Assembly (NCBI GenBank): GCA_900548545.1
Contig: URKX01000022.1
Location: forward strand, 1 to 37,748
From: an uncultured Oscillospiraceae bacterium
Lineage (GTDB): Bacteria > Bacillota > Clostridia > Oscillospirales > Acutalibacteraceae
Reading direction: 5' to 3'
DNA: 37,748 bases
Positions within the stretch are counted from its first letter, which is position 1; each line of letters starts with the position of its first letter. Below are positions 23,697 through 32,160 of the stretch, one piece after another. Position numbers and translations under genes: made by a program. The notes under the pieces are model-generated. The model was not told where the DNA came from and did not search any database. It saw only the letters and a list, made by a program, of their open reading frames with translations.

Positions 23697-24103
23697 GAGA
23701 GCGTCACCTCCACTGTTTGATTGAGGGGGCCGTAGACCGTGTTCACCGTCACCTGGGCGGTCATGGTGTCGCCGCTGAGGGTATAGGAGAAACCGGAGAT
23801 CCCTGTCACCCTGTCGTCGATGGCCACCGCTTCACGGATGCGCCGCTGCAGTTCGGCGGCCACATAGCCGGGGTTCTGCCCCAGCAGCCCCTCCCACTGC
23901 ATCCCGAAGAAGGGCTTGTAGATCTGCCAGCGGAAGCGCTCCACCAGGAGCATGACTTCCACAGCCTGGGCCACTGCCTTATGGCCGTCCGCCGTGCCGG
24001 CGATGCGGTTTGTGTCCGGGTCCCGCCACCAGGTCAAATCGGGCTGGGACTCAAACACCACGTTTTGGATATCAATGCCGTTCCCCTCGGGCAATGTGGG
24101 CAT
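23693..24103 (-). CDS. XkdS-like protein (DUF2634, gp25-like baseplate)
   Basis: A 136-aa protein starting after AAGGAGG. LLVERFRWQIY and the final beta-rich part match DUF2634, functionally equivalent to the T4 gp25 baseplate protein that starts sheath assembly. It ends in a 4-nt overlap with the baseplate J gene. Confidence 0.85.
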   Translation of the reverse strand: MPTLPEGNGIDIQNVVFESQPDLTWWRDPDTNRIAGTADGHKAVAQAVEVMLLVERFRWQIYKPFFGMQWEGLLGQNPGYVAAELQRRIREAVAIDDRVTGISGFSYTLSGDTMTAQVTVNTVYGPLNQTVEVTLS

Positions 24104-24115
24104 GGGGCCACCTCC

Positions 24116-24508
24116 TTACGATTCAAATACGCGGGACAGCACAAGGAACTTCTGCCCGTTCTGCACCCGCAGCATGAGCACCTTGTCCCCCGCTTCCAGC
24201 CCCCGGTTGAGGATGATATAGCCCCCCTCCACCGGCAGGGATTTGCCGTCCTCCTGGCACACTACCGACTCCAAAGCCGGGCCGGTGGCCCCGCCGGGGG
24301 CGGTGTGGGTGTGCCGCAGGACGGGGATCTTCTTTTCGATCACCGATTCCGTGAGGTAGAGCACCCCGGCCCGCAGGGGTTCCATCGCCGTGTTGCTGGT
24401 GATCTCCAAAGGGCTTTCAGACGTCACCGTGCCCATCACTAAGTTGGTCAGCTGCATGGCCTGCATATTTTTCTGCATGATCTGCTGCAGCGCTTGGATC
24501 AGTTCCAT
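24116..24508 (-). CDS. XkdR-like protein (DUF2577)
   Basis: A 130-aa protein with AAGGAGG before ATG 24508. The pattern 'M..VTSE.PLEI......PL..GVLYLTE' and the HTHTAPGG loop in the middle match DUF2577 (XkdR/YqbR), an OB-fold baseplate protein analogous to the spike-associated gp5/gpV. The His-rich loop could hold metal at the puncture tip. It lies between the hub protein and the gp25-like protein, in normal order. Confidence 0.85.
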   Translation of the reverse strand: MELIQALQQIMQKNMQAMQLTNLVMGTVTSESPLEITSNTAMEPLRAGVLYLTESVIEKKIPVLRHTHTAPGGATGPALESVVCQEDGKSLPVEGGYIILNRGLEAGDKVLMLRVQNGQKFLVLSRVFES

Positions 24509-24517
24509 AAGCCCTCC

Positions 24518-25483
24518 TTATATGGCCAGGGTGTCAAAGTCCATGGTGTGGGATCCGTTCTCGAAGGTGTGGGTCACCTTTTCCAGCAGGACAAACTGGT
24601 CCAGGTTGATGTCCCCCAGCCCTTCCACTTTCATCAGCACCATCTGCCCGGCCCGCAGCCCCGCCACGCCCAAAGACGTGACGGACAGCGTGCGCATCCG
24701 CTGGTTGTAGTATTTCAGCGTGGCTTGGGCCTGGGCGATCACCTGGGCGTCGTTCACGTCGCCATCCACGGTCTGGTACAGCTGCAAAAGCCCCCACTGG
24801 GCGATGGTGTTTGAATCCTGGGCCACAAACACGTCCGCCCGGCCGGTTTCCTCGTTGGGGCGGGCCAGCTTCACCGAGTTGTACGTCTGCTCGTCTATGT
24901 CGGTCTTGTAGGTGTAATCCGTCAGCAAAGACTTGTCTCCAATAACGGTTTTATCGATCATATTCCCCGCTTCCTTCAAGGAAAGGCCCTTGCCGTCGTC
25001 GAAGAAAACATAGATTTTCCCGGTGTTCAGCAGGGTTTGCTGCACGGCCTCCTCAATGATGTCCAGGCAGGTCTGCTCCTCCTCGATGAGGGAAGGGATC
25101 TTATAGCCGGTGTCCTCGATGCCGGACACATCCAGCTGGAAGTCCGCCGCGATTTTCCGGATGATCTCCCCCGCCGTCTGGCCGTAAAAGGCATAGGAGG
25201 CGGAGGCTTTCAGGTAGCGCACCCTGTCGTAGCAGGTGACCTCGATCACGTCCCAGCGGTCTTTCGACTTGGTAAAGATCCAGCCGTAAAACACCAGCGT
25301 CCCGTCCACGGAGAAGCGCACCACGTCCCCCTCAAAAAAGGAGATCCCCCCGGCCTTGTTCAAGGTGAATTCCAGCTTCCCGGGCTCCCCGGTGCGGTTG
25401 GTGGTATAGGTCACGCTTTGCACATTGTTGGCAACGTTGTAGATAGGCCCCGCATGGGTGGCGATCAGCAGTTCGTAGGTCAT
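24518..25483 (-). CDS. XkdQ-like baseplate hub protein
   Basis: A 321-aa protein starting at ATG 25483, which overlaps the previous stop by 4 nt (ATGA); earlier in-frame codons are shadow of that gene. The N-terminus (ITTHAGPIYN-like, VQSVTYTTNRTGEPGKLEF) and the DVIEVTCYDRVRYLKAS segment match XkdQ/YqbQ, the equivalent of gpD/gp27 hub proteins. It forms the threefold adaptor between the tube and spike. Confidence 0.88.
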   Translation of the reverse strand: MTYELLIATHAGPIYNVANNVQSVTYTTNRTGEPGKLEFTLNKAGGISFFEGDVVRFSVDGTLVFYGWIFTKSKDRWDVIEVTCYDRVRYLKASASYAFYGQTAGEIIRKIAADFQLDVSGIEDTGYKIPSLIEEEQTCLDIIEEAVQQTLLNTGKIYVFFDDGKGLSLKEAGNMIDKTVIGDKSLLTDYTYKTDIDEQTYNSVKLARPNEETGRADVFVAQDSNTIAQWGLLQLYQTVDGDVNDAQVIAQAQATLKYYNQRMRTLSVTSLGVAGLRAGQMVLMKVEGLGDINLDQFVLLEKVTHTFENGSHTMDFDTLAI

Positions 25484-26223
25484 TGATCGCTCACCACCTG
25501 CAAATTGGCTTTTGCCGTCCACCCCAAGGCCCCGCCGGATTCTGTGGTGATGTGGATAGGCTGGGCCCGGGCGGGGTCCGAAGTGACGATGCGGGACACC
25601 TTCACCCGCTTGTTGCTGGTCTGCCCCCAGGGGCTGTCCCCATAGCTGGAATACCAGTATTTCCCGTTCATGATGCAGGTGCAGCCCACGGTGATCTGGG
25701 CGGGGGGCGTTTCCCGGGCCGGTTCCGTGGCGGCGGTGGACTGGCCGTCCTCTTCCTCCTCGATCCGCATGGCCAAGGGGGAATAGTCCTTATATTCGGT
25801 CAGTTCCAGGTCGTAGTAGAAGTCGCCGGTCTCTCCCCCCCGCTCCTCGGTATCGAACTGGGTCACCAGCACCTGCAAGCCCTCGTCCTGGGTCATGAAA
25901 GGCTCCCCGTTTTCGTAATAGCGCACCGGGGTGAACAAGATGGGGGCTTTGTCTCTCATGGCGCTTTCAAAAAAATCCATGTAAAATTCCGGCGGCTGAA
26001 AGCTTCCGGAGTTGAGCACATAGGACAGGGGCCGCCCGGGGAAGAAGCTGGAAAGGGAGATCACTTTCAGCGACGGGTCCCGGGGCACCATGATGGGGCC
26101 CAAGGCCAGCACGTTGTAATCGTCGTTCTCGTTCCCACGCTCAATGGGGAATTTCTCCGGGTTGACCGGCAGCCGGATCACGGTGCCGTCCCGGGTGAAG
26201 AAAAAGCCGTAGTTGTTCGCCAT
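25480..26223 (-). CDS. XkdP-like tail/baseplate protein
   Basis: A 247-aa protein located, as XkdP is, between the tape measure and the XkdQ hub. Residues about 1-140 (ANNYGFFFTRDGTVIRLPVNP, ISLSSFFPGRP, FYMDFFESAM) are the phage part. An acidic linker at about 155-175 follows. The C-terminus holds small motifs repeated in SH3/LysM-like contexts (YWYSSYGDSPWGQ, GWTAKANLQVV). I do not see a full LysM. XkdP-type proteins bind peptidoglycan or the tube end. Confidence 0.72.
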   Translation of the reverse strand: MANNYGFFFTRDGTVIRLPVNPEKFPIERGNENDDYNVLALGPIMVPRDPSLKVISLSSFFPGRPLSYVLNSGSFQPPEFYMDFFESAMRDKAPILFTPVRYYENGEPFMTQDEGLQVLVTQFDTEERGGETGDFYYDLELTEYKDYSPLAMRIEEEEDGQSTAATEPARETPPAQITVGCTCIMNGKYWYSSYGDSPWGQTSNKRVKVSRIVTSDPARAQPIHITTESGGALGWTAKANLQVVSDQ

Positions 26224-26224
26224 G

Positions 26225-28204
26225 TCACACCGTCCTCGCTGTAGACTTGAAGGAGGCGGAAGAAGCCTGCTCCACCAGGATGTCCCGGATGGCGTTTGCC
26301 AGGGCTTTCCTGTCCTCTTTGGTGTTGCCCGTGTTCTGGCCGTTCACCGTGATCACCGGCGTTTGGGCGTTCAGGTTGATCTCGTTGACGTACTTCCGCT
26401 CGGCCATGTCCACCAGGGATTTCAAATCCTCCTCAGACATGGCAACTTCCTTTTTGATGGCCCCCACGTCCGAGCCAAGGGAACCGCCCACCGAGTCGCC
26501 GATGCCGCCTACAGTGCCGCCGATTCCACCGGAACCGCCGATACCGTTCAACCCGTTTCCGCCGCCCCAATCGCCCCATTCCTTCCCGCTTCCGCTGCTT
26601 TGGGAGGCGTGCTGCAACTGTTGGATTTCATCCTGGCGGCTGGCATGGTTCGCTTGCAGCTCGTTAAACATGGCGTCCAGCTGGGCTTGCCGGTCCGCTT
26701 TGTTGGCGGCGTTTTGGGCCTCCTTTGCGGCTAAATCGGAAGCCCGGGACTGGGCGTTGGCTGCCGCTTCGGCCTGGGCCGCTGCGCCAAAAGTGGTGTG
26801 AGCAATTGCCTCAATGGACACACCGGGAAGCTTGTTCAGCTGCTCAATAAACCAGTTGATCAGATCAATGGCCCCGTTTACCATGTCCTGAATGATGGTG
26901 AGCACGTTCGCTCTCATGTTATCCACAAAGTTTGCCACGGCTACCCCCGCCTGCTGCCAAGCCAGAGCCATTTGGTCTAACAGGTTCATAATCCAGAAAA
27001 CGCCCGTCCAAAAGCCCAGCTTTAAGTAATCCCAGGCAGTGAGGACAGCGTCCACTACTATCAGCCAGGCAGCCTGCAAACCACCCACAGCGGAAATCCA
27101 CATGGCTATAGCCGCCACAATGGCCACAATGGCAAGGATGATCCAGGTCAACGGTGAGGCAGAAAGTACAAAGTTCAAAATAGCCTGTGCCGCCGCCACA
27201 AGGCCCGTTGCCACCTGCCATGCCAGAAACCCCGCCACAATACCGGTCAGTATGGGCTGAATCACGGCCCAGTTATCAGCAATAAACTGAATCACCTGCG
27301 TTACAACCCCCAGAGCCTGGGAAGCGAAAGACGCTATGGAACTGATCGCCCCAGCAATATTCGCTTTGATCTGCTCAAACAGCGGCGAATTGATAAACTC
27401 ATTGAGTTGTTGCAGCACTGGCTGGAAAGCCATAATGGCGTAGTTTTGCAGCTGGGTCATGGTCTGCCCGAAGGTCATGGGCATCTGGGCAAAAGCCGCG
27501 TTGGTCTCCTCTGCGGCACTCAGGAGCGCGTTCTTCACAATGTCCGCAGAAAGCTTCCCTTCCGAGGCAAACTCCCGCATCTCCCCGGTGCTCATGCCCA
27601 GGTAGTCCGCGATGGTTTTCGCCACGGTGGGGGTCTGCTCCAGGACGGAGTTTAATTCCTCCCCTCGGAGCGCCCCGGAAGAAAGGCCCTGGGCCAACTG
27701 TAAAATGGCCGCGTCCGCCGCTTGGGCGCTGGCCCCCGAAAGGGCGATCTGCTTGTTCAGCTGCTCGGAAAAAGCCACCAGTTCCTGGGTGGACGAAAAA
27801 GCGTCCCCGGCAAGGTTGCCCAGCTTGCCCACCATGTCCGCCGTGGCGGTGAAAGAGCCTCGGGAACGCTGGGCGGCGGCGTAGATCATGTCCGTCAGTT
27901 CGGCGGTGGTTTGCAGGCCGTCGTTCATCATGTCCAGCCGGGCGGTGGTCTGGCTCAGAGTGTCGGAGAGGTTCAGCACATTCCGCAGCCCCTGGATGAT
28001 CAAATATGCCCCCGCCAGACGGGTGACGGCGCTGGTCAGGGAGGAAACGCCTTTGCTGCTTACAATGGAAGCCGAACGGAATTTATCCAAGGCGCTTTTT
28101 GCCCGGTTGGTTTCCTTGCTGGCCTTTTCCTGCCCAGTGATATAGTTTTTCAAAACCTTGGAAAACTTGTCCACCAAGACAAGCTCTTCCCGAATGGTCG
28201 CCAT
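26225..28204 (-). CDS. Phage tail tape measure protein
   Basis: A 659-aa protein that sets tail length and is ejected on infection. The N-terminal 280 residues carry the tape measure domain, including LAQGLSSGALRGEELNSVLE. Residues about 300-380 are strongly hydrophobic and form several possible membrane helices, thought to insert into the host membrane. An Ala/Gln-rich coiled coil lies at about 470-540, and a Gly-rich linker (GGSGGIGGTVGGIG) at about 548-578. Start ATG follows GAGGTGACGGT. By the rough 1.5 angstrom per residue rule the tail would be near 100 nm. Confidence 0.92.
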   Translation of the reverse strand: MATIREELVLVDKFSKVLKNYITGQEKASKETNRAKSALDKFRSASIVSSKGVSSLTSAVTRLAGAYLIIQGLRNVLNLSDTLSQTTARLDMMNDGLQTTAELTDMIYAAAQRSRGSFTATADMVGKLGNLAGDAFSSTQELVAFSEQLNKQIALSGASAQAADAAILQLAQGLSSGALRGEELNSVLEQTPTVAKTIADYLGMSTGEMREFASEGKLSADIVKNALLSAAEETNAAFAQMPMTFGQTMTQLQNYAIMAFQPVLQQLNEFINSPLFEQIKANIAGAISSIASFASQALGVVTQVIQFIADNWAVIQPILTGIVAGFLAWQVATGLVAAAQAILNFVLSASPLTWIILAIVAIVAAIAMWISAVGGLQAAWLIVVDAVLTAWDYLKLGFWTGVFWIMNLLDQMALAWQQAGVAVANFVDNMRANVLTIIQDMVNGAIDLINWFIEQLNKLPGVSIEAIAHTTFGAAAQAEAAANAQSRASDLAAKEAQNAANKADRQAQLDAMFNELQANHASRQDEIQQLQHASQSSGSGKEWGDWGGGNGLNGIGGSGGIGGTVGGIGDSVGGSLGSDVGAIKKEVAMSEEDLKSLVDMAERKYVNEINLNAQTPVITVNGQNTGNTKEDRKALANAIRDILVEQASSASFKSTARTV

Positions 28205-28208
28205 ACCG

Positions 28209-28391
28209 TCACCTCTTCCTGCGGGGCTTCATTTTCTTCATCTGCTTTTCCCGGGCTTCCACCTCATGGTGGACAAACTGGGAAATCAGAACCTTCTCCC
28301 GGTAGGGCAAGTTCAAATAAAAGGACGGGGGCCAGTTGCGGTTCACAAAGCAGTAGTAGGCCAGCCATGTGTCCGCGTCCTCCCCGTCCAT
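28209..28391 (-). CDS. Tail assembly chaperone extension (probable -1 frameshift partner)
   Basis: A 60-codon frame in the -1 register relative to the chaperone gene. Its ATG 28391 overlaps the chaperone's TGA (TGATG). The slippery heptamer A AAA AAC ends directly at that stop. The sequence (DTWLAYYCFVNRNW, then a basic KKMKPRRKR tail) fits the 'T' extension of gpG-gpGT-type chaperones. It may be made as a fusion by frameshifting, as a separate protein by reinitiation, or both. It lies directly before the tape measure gene, whose product such chaperones coat. Confidence 0.75.
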   Translation of the reverse strand: MDGEDADTWLAYYCFVNRNWPPSFYLNLPYREKVLISQFVHHEVEAREKQMKKMKPRRKR

Positions 28392-28801
28392 CAGTTTTTT
28401 GCCTCTTCCTCCACGGTGTTCATCTCAATGCCGGAAAGCTCCATAATGGCGCTGACCAAGGCGGAATACTCCCCGATCCGGAGCATTTTCCCAGGGACTT
28501 CCTCCGGGGTGAGGGTGCCGTACTTCTTGCACAGCTGCTCCTCGCGGAAGTCTGGGAACACCGTAGCCTCCACCACCAAAGAACGCATATAGAGCAGCTG
28601 GTCTTGGTACTCTTCCAGCCGCCCGTTCACCTTTCTGGTGCGGCGGGCCTTCTTCTGGCAGGCGTCGTTCTCGTCCTCGGTCAGCGACCGGATCTTAAAT
28701 GGCACCGGGTTGCCGTCCTTATCCTGGAACCGTTTGGACACCACCACCTCTTTTTCCTCATACAGGGAAACGGGGTTCAAAAACGCGGATAAATTGCTCA
28801 T
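28391..28801 (-). CDS. Tail assembly chaperone, XkdN-like
   Basis: A 136-aa acidic protein starting after AAGGAGG. The pattern 'PVSLYEEKEVVVSKRF.D..G..V.FKIR.LT..E.D' is that of XkdN-type tail chaperones, which hold the tape measure during tube assembly. It sits between tube and tape measure, the diagnostic position. The 3' end carries a slippery site, allowing a longer -1 product. Confidence 0.85.
   Translation of the reverse strand: MSNLSAFLNPVSLYEEKEVVVSKRFQDKDGNPVPFKIRSLTEDENDACQKKARRTRKVNGRLEEYQDQLLYMRSLVVEATVFPDFREEQLCKKYGTLTPEEVPGKMLRIGEYSALVSAIMELSGIEMNTVEEEAKN
28394..28400 (-). promoter_or_regulatory. Slippery heptamer for programmed -1 frameshift
   Basis: On the minus strand the zero-frame codons GCA AAA AAC TGA contain A AAA AAC, the X XXY YYZ form with the strongest -1 slippage in bacteria. 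After slippage the frame continues CTG ATG GAC and joins the 60-codon extension with no stop. Frameshifting at this gene position is well established for many tailed phages. Confidence 0.75.
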
Positions 28802-28813
28802 GGATGTTCCTCC

Positions 28814-29290
28814 TTAGTTGCCGTAGCGGGTGGGCTCAGAAAACGCCTCAAGCCGCTCGATGCTGGAATAGGTAAATTCAAAGTCGTAATTGAGCATGGC
28901 TTCCTCGCTGTCCAAAATGGCAATGGGGATCTCCCCGGTGAGGGTGCAGCCATACACGGCGATGGTCTGGCGGCCCACAGAAGTGGCCGGGTCCTCGTTG
29001 GTCACCTGGATGGAAAATTCCGTGGTGATCCCCTTGTTGATGTAGTCCAGCACCATGTCGGTAAACAGGTTGGAGCCGTAGTAGATGTTCCCGGAACCGG
29101 CCAGGGTCACACCGTTTTGCTTCTGCTGCACCTTCTTGGTGCCGATCACCCGCATCTCCTCGGCTTCGATCTCGCCGGTGATCTGGATGTTGCGCATCCC
29201 GGCGGCCACCTGGTTGCGGCCGTTCACGTTGACCACAATGGAACCGGAAGCGCCGTTGAGCGTGTCCGGGGCAAGCAAATGCTGCGCCAT
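28814..29290 (-). CDS. Phage tail tube protein (XkdM-like)
   Basis: A 158-aa tube subunit with ribosome site AAGGAGG. It matches XkdM/FII-type tubes: an ANGxxGxI-like N-terminus (LNGASGSIVVNVNG), 'GTKKVQQKQNGVTLAGSGNIYYGS', and a final beta sandwich 'EAMLNYDFEFTYSSIE'. It polymerises on the baseplate hub and lies inside the sheath. It is preceded by an intrinsic-terminator hairpin. Confidence 0.9.
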   Translation of the reverse strand: MAQHLLAPDTLNGASGSIVVNVNGRNQVAAGMRNIQITGEIEAEEMRVIGTKKVQQKQNGVTLAGSGNIYYGSNLFTDMVLDYINKGITTEFSIQVTNEDPATSVGRQTIAVYGCTLTGEIPIAILDSEEAMLNYDFEFTYSSIERLEAFSEPTRYGN

Positions 29291-29305
29291 AGTTCATCCT
29301 CCTTT

Positions 29306-29345
29306 AAAAAATAAAGAGGCAGGCAGGTGTTACCCCGCCATGCCT
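29306..29345 (-). terminator. Internal terminator between sheath and tube genes
   Basis: On the minus strand a GC-rich hairpin (AGGCA...TGCCT at the base, GGC/GCC and GG/CC above) begins directly after the sheath stop codon. It is followed by TTTATTTTTT and then at once by the tube ribosome site. The arrangement suits partial termination or protection of mRNA ends. Confidence 0.65.
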
Positions 29346-30683
29346 TTAAGAAATAGTTACATTGATATACACTTTCTCCACAGAATCCACCACGGTGAGG
29401 GCCAGGGCCACAAGGATGGAATCAATATCGCCGCCCTGCTCCACAGTGATGTCGTCGGCGTCAAACCCCTGGATGGCCTGTTCCCCCTGGAGGGCCAGCA
29501 GGTAGCTGACAATGGCCGACTTGAACATGGCGCGGCCCTGGTCATTGTTGTTCACAATGCCAATATAGTTGTTAGAAAACTCCCGGTACAGGTCGTTGGC
29601 AATGGTGGAACACAGCCGGATGATGCGGTTCTTGCGGAAGGCCCGGCCGTTCTCCACGGTGAAGGTCACCAGGGTGTTGATGTCCTGCTCCACCTTCACC
29701 GCGCCGTCCTCCGCCACCAGGGCCACCTGGCCCCCGTTGATGGCGTCCACATACTGGGAGTTGGCCATCCGGGGGGAAACGTCCACAGCGCCCGGGTACC
29801 GGGCATAGGTCAGGGACTGGTTGTAGCTTGCCCCGGCCTCCGCGCCGCCCAGCCACCAGCACACCTGCTGGGGGGTAAAGGCAGTGCCGTCGTCCATCAC
29901 CGCGCCGGAGATGTTGTTGATCACAAACCGGCTGTCCGGGCTGGCCATTTCCGCGGCCACCAGCTGGCAGTATTTGCCCTCGTCCTCCACCATGCGCTCC
30001 ACAAAGGATTGGAAAGCCGTCAGCACGGCGGATTCCTCCCCATCGTAGATCAGCACGTCAAACTGGTAAGGCTCCAGGGCCGTCAAAAAGCTGGAATAGG
30101 CCGCCGTCTGCACCGTGCCGTCCTGGCCCCCGGTCAGGGCGCTGGCTGTGGTGGCCGTAACAGCGCCCTCGCCGCTCCAAGTCACCCAGCCGTTTGCGGC
30201 CAGGTCGGAGACCTGCTTGGCCTGCTGGGCGTCCCGGATAACGCCGCCCACCACAGTCTGCACATTGAAAGCGTCCTCCGGTTCGGTCAGGGCGGTGATC
30301 ACAATGGTGATATCGTTGCCCCGTTTCCCGGGATATTTCGCCGTTGCGGTCAAGCTGCCCACCGTGGCTTTCGCCTGGGCGGAGCCAGAAGCCGGGGGAC
30401 GGTACAGCAGCACCTCCCGGGGCCCGCCGGTACGGTTGGTGCCCTTGAAGATCTCCCGTAAAAACCGGGCCGGGGCCTCGGTGATGTCGTACCCCACAAA
30501 GGGGGTGGTATCCGCCCCCGCCGCCACTGCCTGGATCTGGCCTACAGGCCCCCAGGACAGGGGTTCGCAGATGGCCACCACGCCCCGCTCCCCAATGGCC
30601 AGGGTTTCGGCCTGGTCCGTTTTAAAGTTGATGTACACGCCAGGGCGCACTTTGTTCTGGGTTTCCCAGGTACCTCCTGCCAT
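29346..30683 (-). CDS. Phage tail sheath protein (XkdK-like)
   Basis: A 445-aa contractile sheath subunit. The ATG directly follows the previous TAA, with AAGGAGG 9 nt upstream. Family signs are the opening 'RPGVYINFKT', RGVVAI..PLSWGP, the central VDVSPRMANSQY, and the C-terminal core 'AFRKNRIIRLCSTIANDL', IGIVNNNDQGRAMF and the terminal 'VEKVYINVTIS' strand that links neighbouring subunits. Establishes the phage as a myovirus. Confidence 0.95.
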   Translation of the reverse strand: MAGGTWETQNKVRPGVYINFKTDQAETLAIGERGVVAICEPLSWGPVGQIQAVAAGADTTPFVGYDITEAPARFLREIFKGTNRTGGPREVLLYRPPASGSAQAKATVGSLTATAKYPGKRGNDITIVITALTEPEDAFNVQTVVGGVIRDAQQAKQVSDLAANGWVTWSGEGAVTATTASALTGGQDGTVQTAAYSSFLTALEPYQFDVLIYDGEESAVLTAFQSFVERMVEDEGKYCQLVAAEMASPDSRFVINNISGAVMDDGTAFTPQQVCWWLGGAEAGASYNQSLTYARYPGAVDVSPRMANSQYVDAINGGQVALVAEDGAVKVEQDINTLVTFTVENGRAFRKNRIIRLCSTIANDLYREFSNNYIGIVNNNDQGRAMFKSAIVSYLLALQGEQAIQGFDADDITVEQGGDIDSILVALALTVVDSVEKVYINVTIS

Positions 30684-30839
30684 TTACGCAACCTCCTTTT
30701 CTTCAAAAAATTTCTTCACGATCCGCCTGGCCTCGGCCAGGGTGTATTCCTTTTTGGGAAGAATAGCTTTCAAAAAGTCCGGCTGGTATTTCGTGAATTC
30801 CTTGGATTTCAAAAGCGCTTCCCGCTTAAATTTTGTCAT
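30684..30839 (-). CDS. Small hypothetical protein before tail sheath
   Basis: A 51-aa, Lys-rich helical protein (MTKFKREALLKSKEF...). The start ATG 30839 has AGGAGG 7 nt upstream and overlaps the end of the tail terminator gene by 14 nt. The longer open frame to 31025 is shadow. A small gene in this place is usual in PBSX-like phages, but I know no function. Confidence 0.7.
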   Translation of the reverse strand: MTKFKREALLKSKEFTKYQPDFLKAILPKKEYTLAEARRIVKKFFEEKEVA

Positions 30840-31284
30840 TGAGCACCTCCTGGTCCAGGTCCATCGTCCGCATGAGGGGGTCTGCCGCGGGGGCTTCCTC
30901 CCACACCCGCAGGGCGAAGTTGTAGTGCAGGGCGTCCAAGTCGATGCGCCACTGCCGGTCATAGGTGAGAAAAACAGCCTCCCCACCCTCCGGGGACGTA
31001 TAGGGGAAGCTGTCCAGGTTCTCATCTAAGATTTCCGCCGCCTGCTGGTAGAGCCGCTGCATATTGGGTAAGTTGTAGTCCACCAAATAGGTCAGGTCCA
31101 GCTGGATCTCCCGGTACTGCCGCCGCCCGATGCGCCGCCAGATCTTGGAACTCCGCTGCTGCAAAAACGCGCAGGGGCACTTTAAAGCCTGCTGCACCGG
31201 GTCCTGGTAAAAGGTCACGTCCGGGAAGAAGGGCCGCAGGTGGTCCGCCAGGGAGGCGGAAACGGTGGAAAGGGAAAAGGTCAT
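30826..31284 (-). CDS. Phage tail terminator family protein
   Basis: A 152-aa protein with start GGGGAGGTG...ATG, overlapping the HK97 gp10-like gene by 4 nt. The pattern 'FSLSTVSASLADHLRPFFPDVTFY' and 'REIQLDLTYLVDY' with 'RQWRIDLDALHYNFALRV' matches the small tail terminator family of Firmicute myophages. It likely caps the tube and sheath end that joins to the head. Order (before the sheath) supports this. Confidence 0.75.
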   Translation of the reverse strand: MTFSLSTVSASLADHLRPFFPDVTFYQDPVQQALKCPCAFLQQRSSKIWRRIGRRQYREIQLDLTYLVDYNLPNMQRLYQQAAEILDENLDSFPYTSPEGGEAVFLTYDRQWRIDLDALHYNFALRVWEEAPAADPLMRTMDLDQEVLNDKI

Positions 31285-31766
31285 TCGAACACCTCCCCGA
31301 TGTCTTTCAACTCTTTTTTCAGCACTTGGCTATAAGTTTCTTTGGCATCGTCCACCATGTGAACACCGGGCACATATTTCGTTTTGGTTCCCACCACAAT
31401 GCCGCCTTTTCCGTCCACGTTAAACGACAACATCCCTGAATAGGGATCTTTGACAAGACCTGGCACAAAATGCCTGTCCATGCGGTGGCCGTCGTTGACG
31501 TAAGAAGCGTACTCCATGTCGTTGCCCAGCACCGTGGTATAGTCGTCCCCTTGGCGTTTGGGGCTGTACTGGCTGGCGGTGGCCCAGCTTTGTTTCATGG
31601 CCCCGGTGCGGGTGTTGGCGCCCTTCAAATCCCCGCCGGTAGGGGGCGTTTTTTCCTGGGCGGCTTCCACAGCCCTCACAGTGGCGCGGACACATACCTC
31701 TTCCAGCTTTCCGGGAAACCGCTGCTCAATTTTGCGCAGCTGCGCCGCCCGCTGTTTCAGGTTCAT
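31281..31766 (-). CDS. HK97 gp10-like tail completion protein
   Basis: A 161-aa protein. The N-terminal helix (QRFPGKLEEVCVRATVRAVE), the TPPTGGDLKGANTRTGAMKQS segment and 'YASYVNDGHRMDR.FVPG' are typical of HK97 gp10 family head-tail proteins. It overlaps the end of the preceding gene by 41 nt, the longest overlap in this operon. Confidence 0.85.
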   Translation of the reverse strand: MNLKQRAAQLRKIEQRFPGKLEEVCVRATVRAVEAAQEKTPPTGGDLKGANTRTGAMKQSWATASQYSPKRQGDDYTTVLGNDMEYASYVNDGHRMDRHFVPGLVKDPYSGMLSFNVDGKGGIVVGTKTKYVPGVHMVDDAKETYSQVLKKELKDIGEVFE

Positions 31767-32151
31767 GCAGCACCACCCTTTCCTGCCGCAGCAGCGGCGC
31801 CTCCTGATGGGCCAGGCCCGGGATCACCGCGCCGAAGGGCTCAAAATAATGGATAGGGTCGCCAGCAAAGGCCCGGATGGTTTCCACGGCCTTCCCCAGC
31901 TTCCCGCCCCTGGCGATGAGCAGTTCGTCCCCGACGCGCAAATCCACCGAGTTGGCGCACATCAGCTTGTCCGCCAGGTTGTAGCTGGCGGCGGCCTGGC
32001 TCATGTCCAGGGGCTTTTTATCGCTGTGATAGATGCGGCAGGGGATCCCGCTCGCTATCCGCTGCCGTTCGTTGGAGGTGAGGTTCCCCGTGGTGACGGG
32101 CACCACCCGGTAAATCTCCATTGTGTCGGTATACCAGTCTGTAAAATTCAT
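31726..32151 (-). CDS. Head-tail connector / head closure-like protein
   Basis: A 141-aa protein from ATG 32151 with GAGGTG 7 nt upstream; an in-frame GTG lies 6 nt earlier. 'MEIYRVVPVTTGNLTSNERQRIASGIPCRIY' and 'LRVGDELLIARG' are compatible with the small beta-barrel stoppers (gp16/Ne1-like), but I do not recognise a named family. Position between the DUF4054 adaptor and the gp10-like protein supports a head-closure role. Confidence 0.65.
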   Translation of the reverse strand: MNFTDWYTDTMEIYRVVPVTTGNLTSNERQRIASGIPCRIYHSDKKPLDMSQAAASYNLADKLMCANSVDLRVGDELLIARGGKLGKAVETIRAFAGDPIHYFEPFGAVIPGLAHQEAPLLRQERVVLHEPETAGGAAAQN

Positions 32152-32160
32152 GGCCACACC

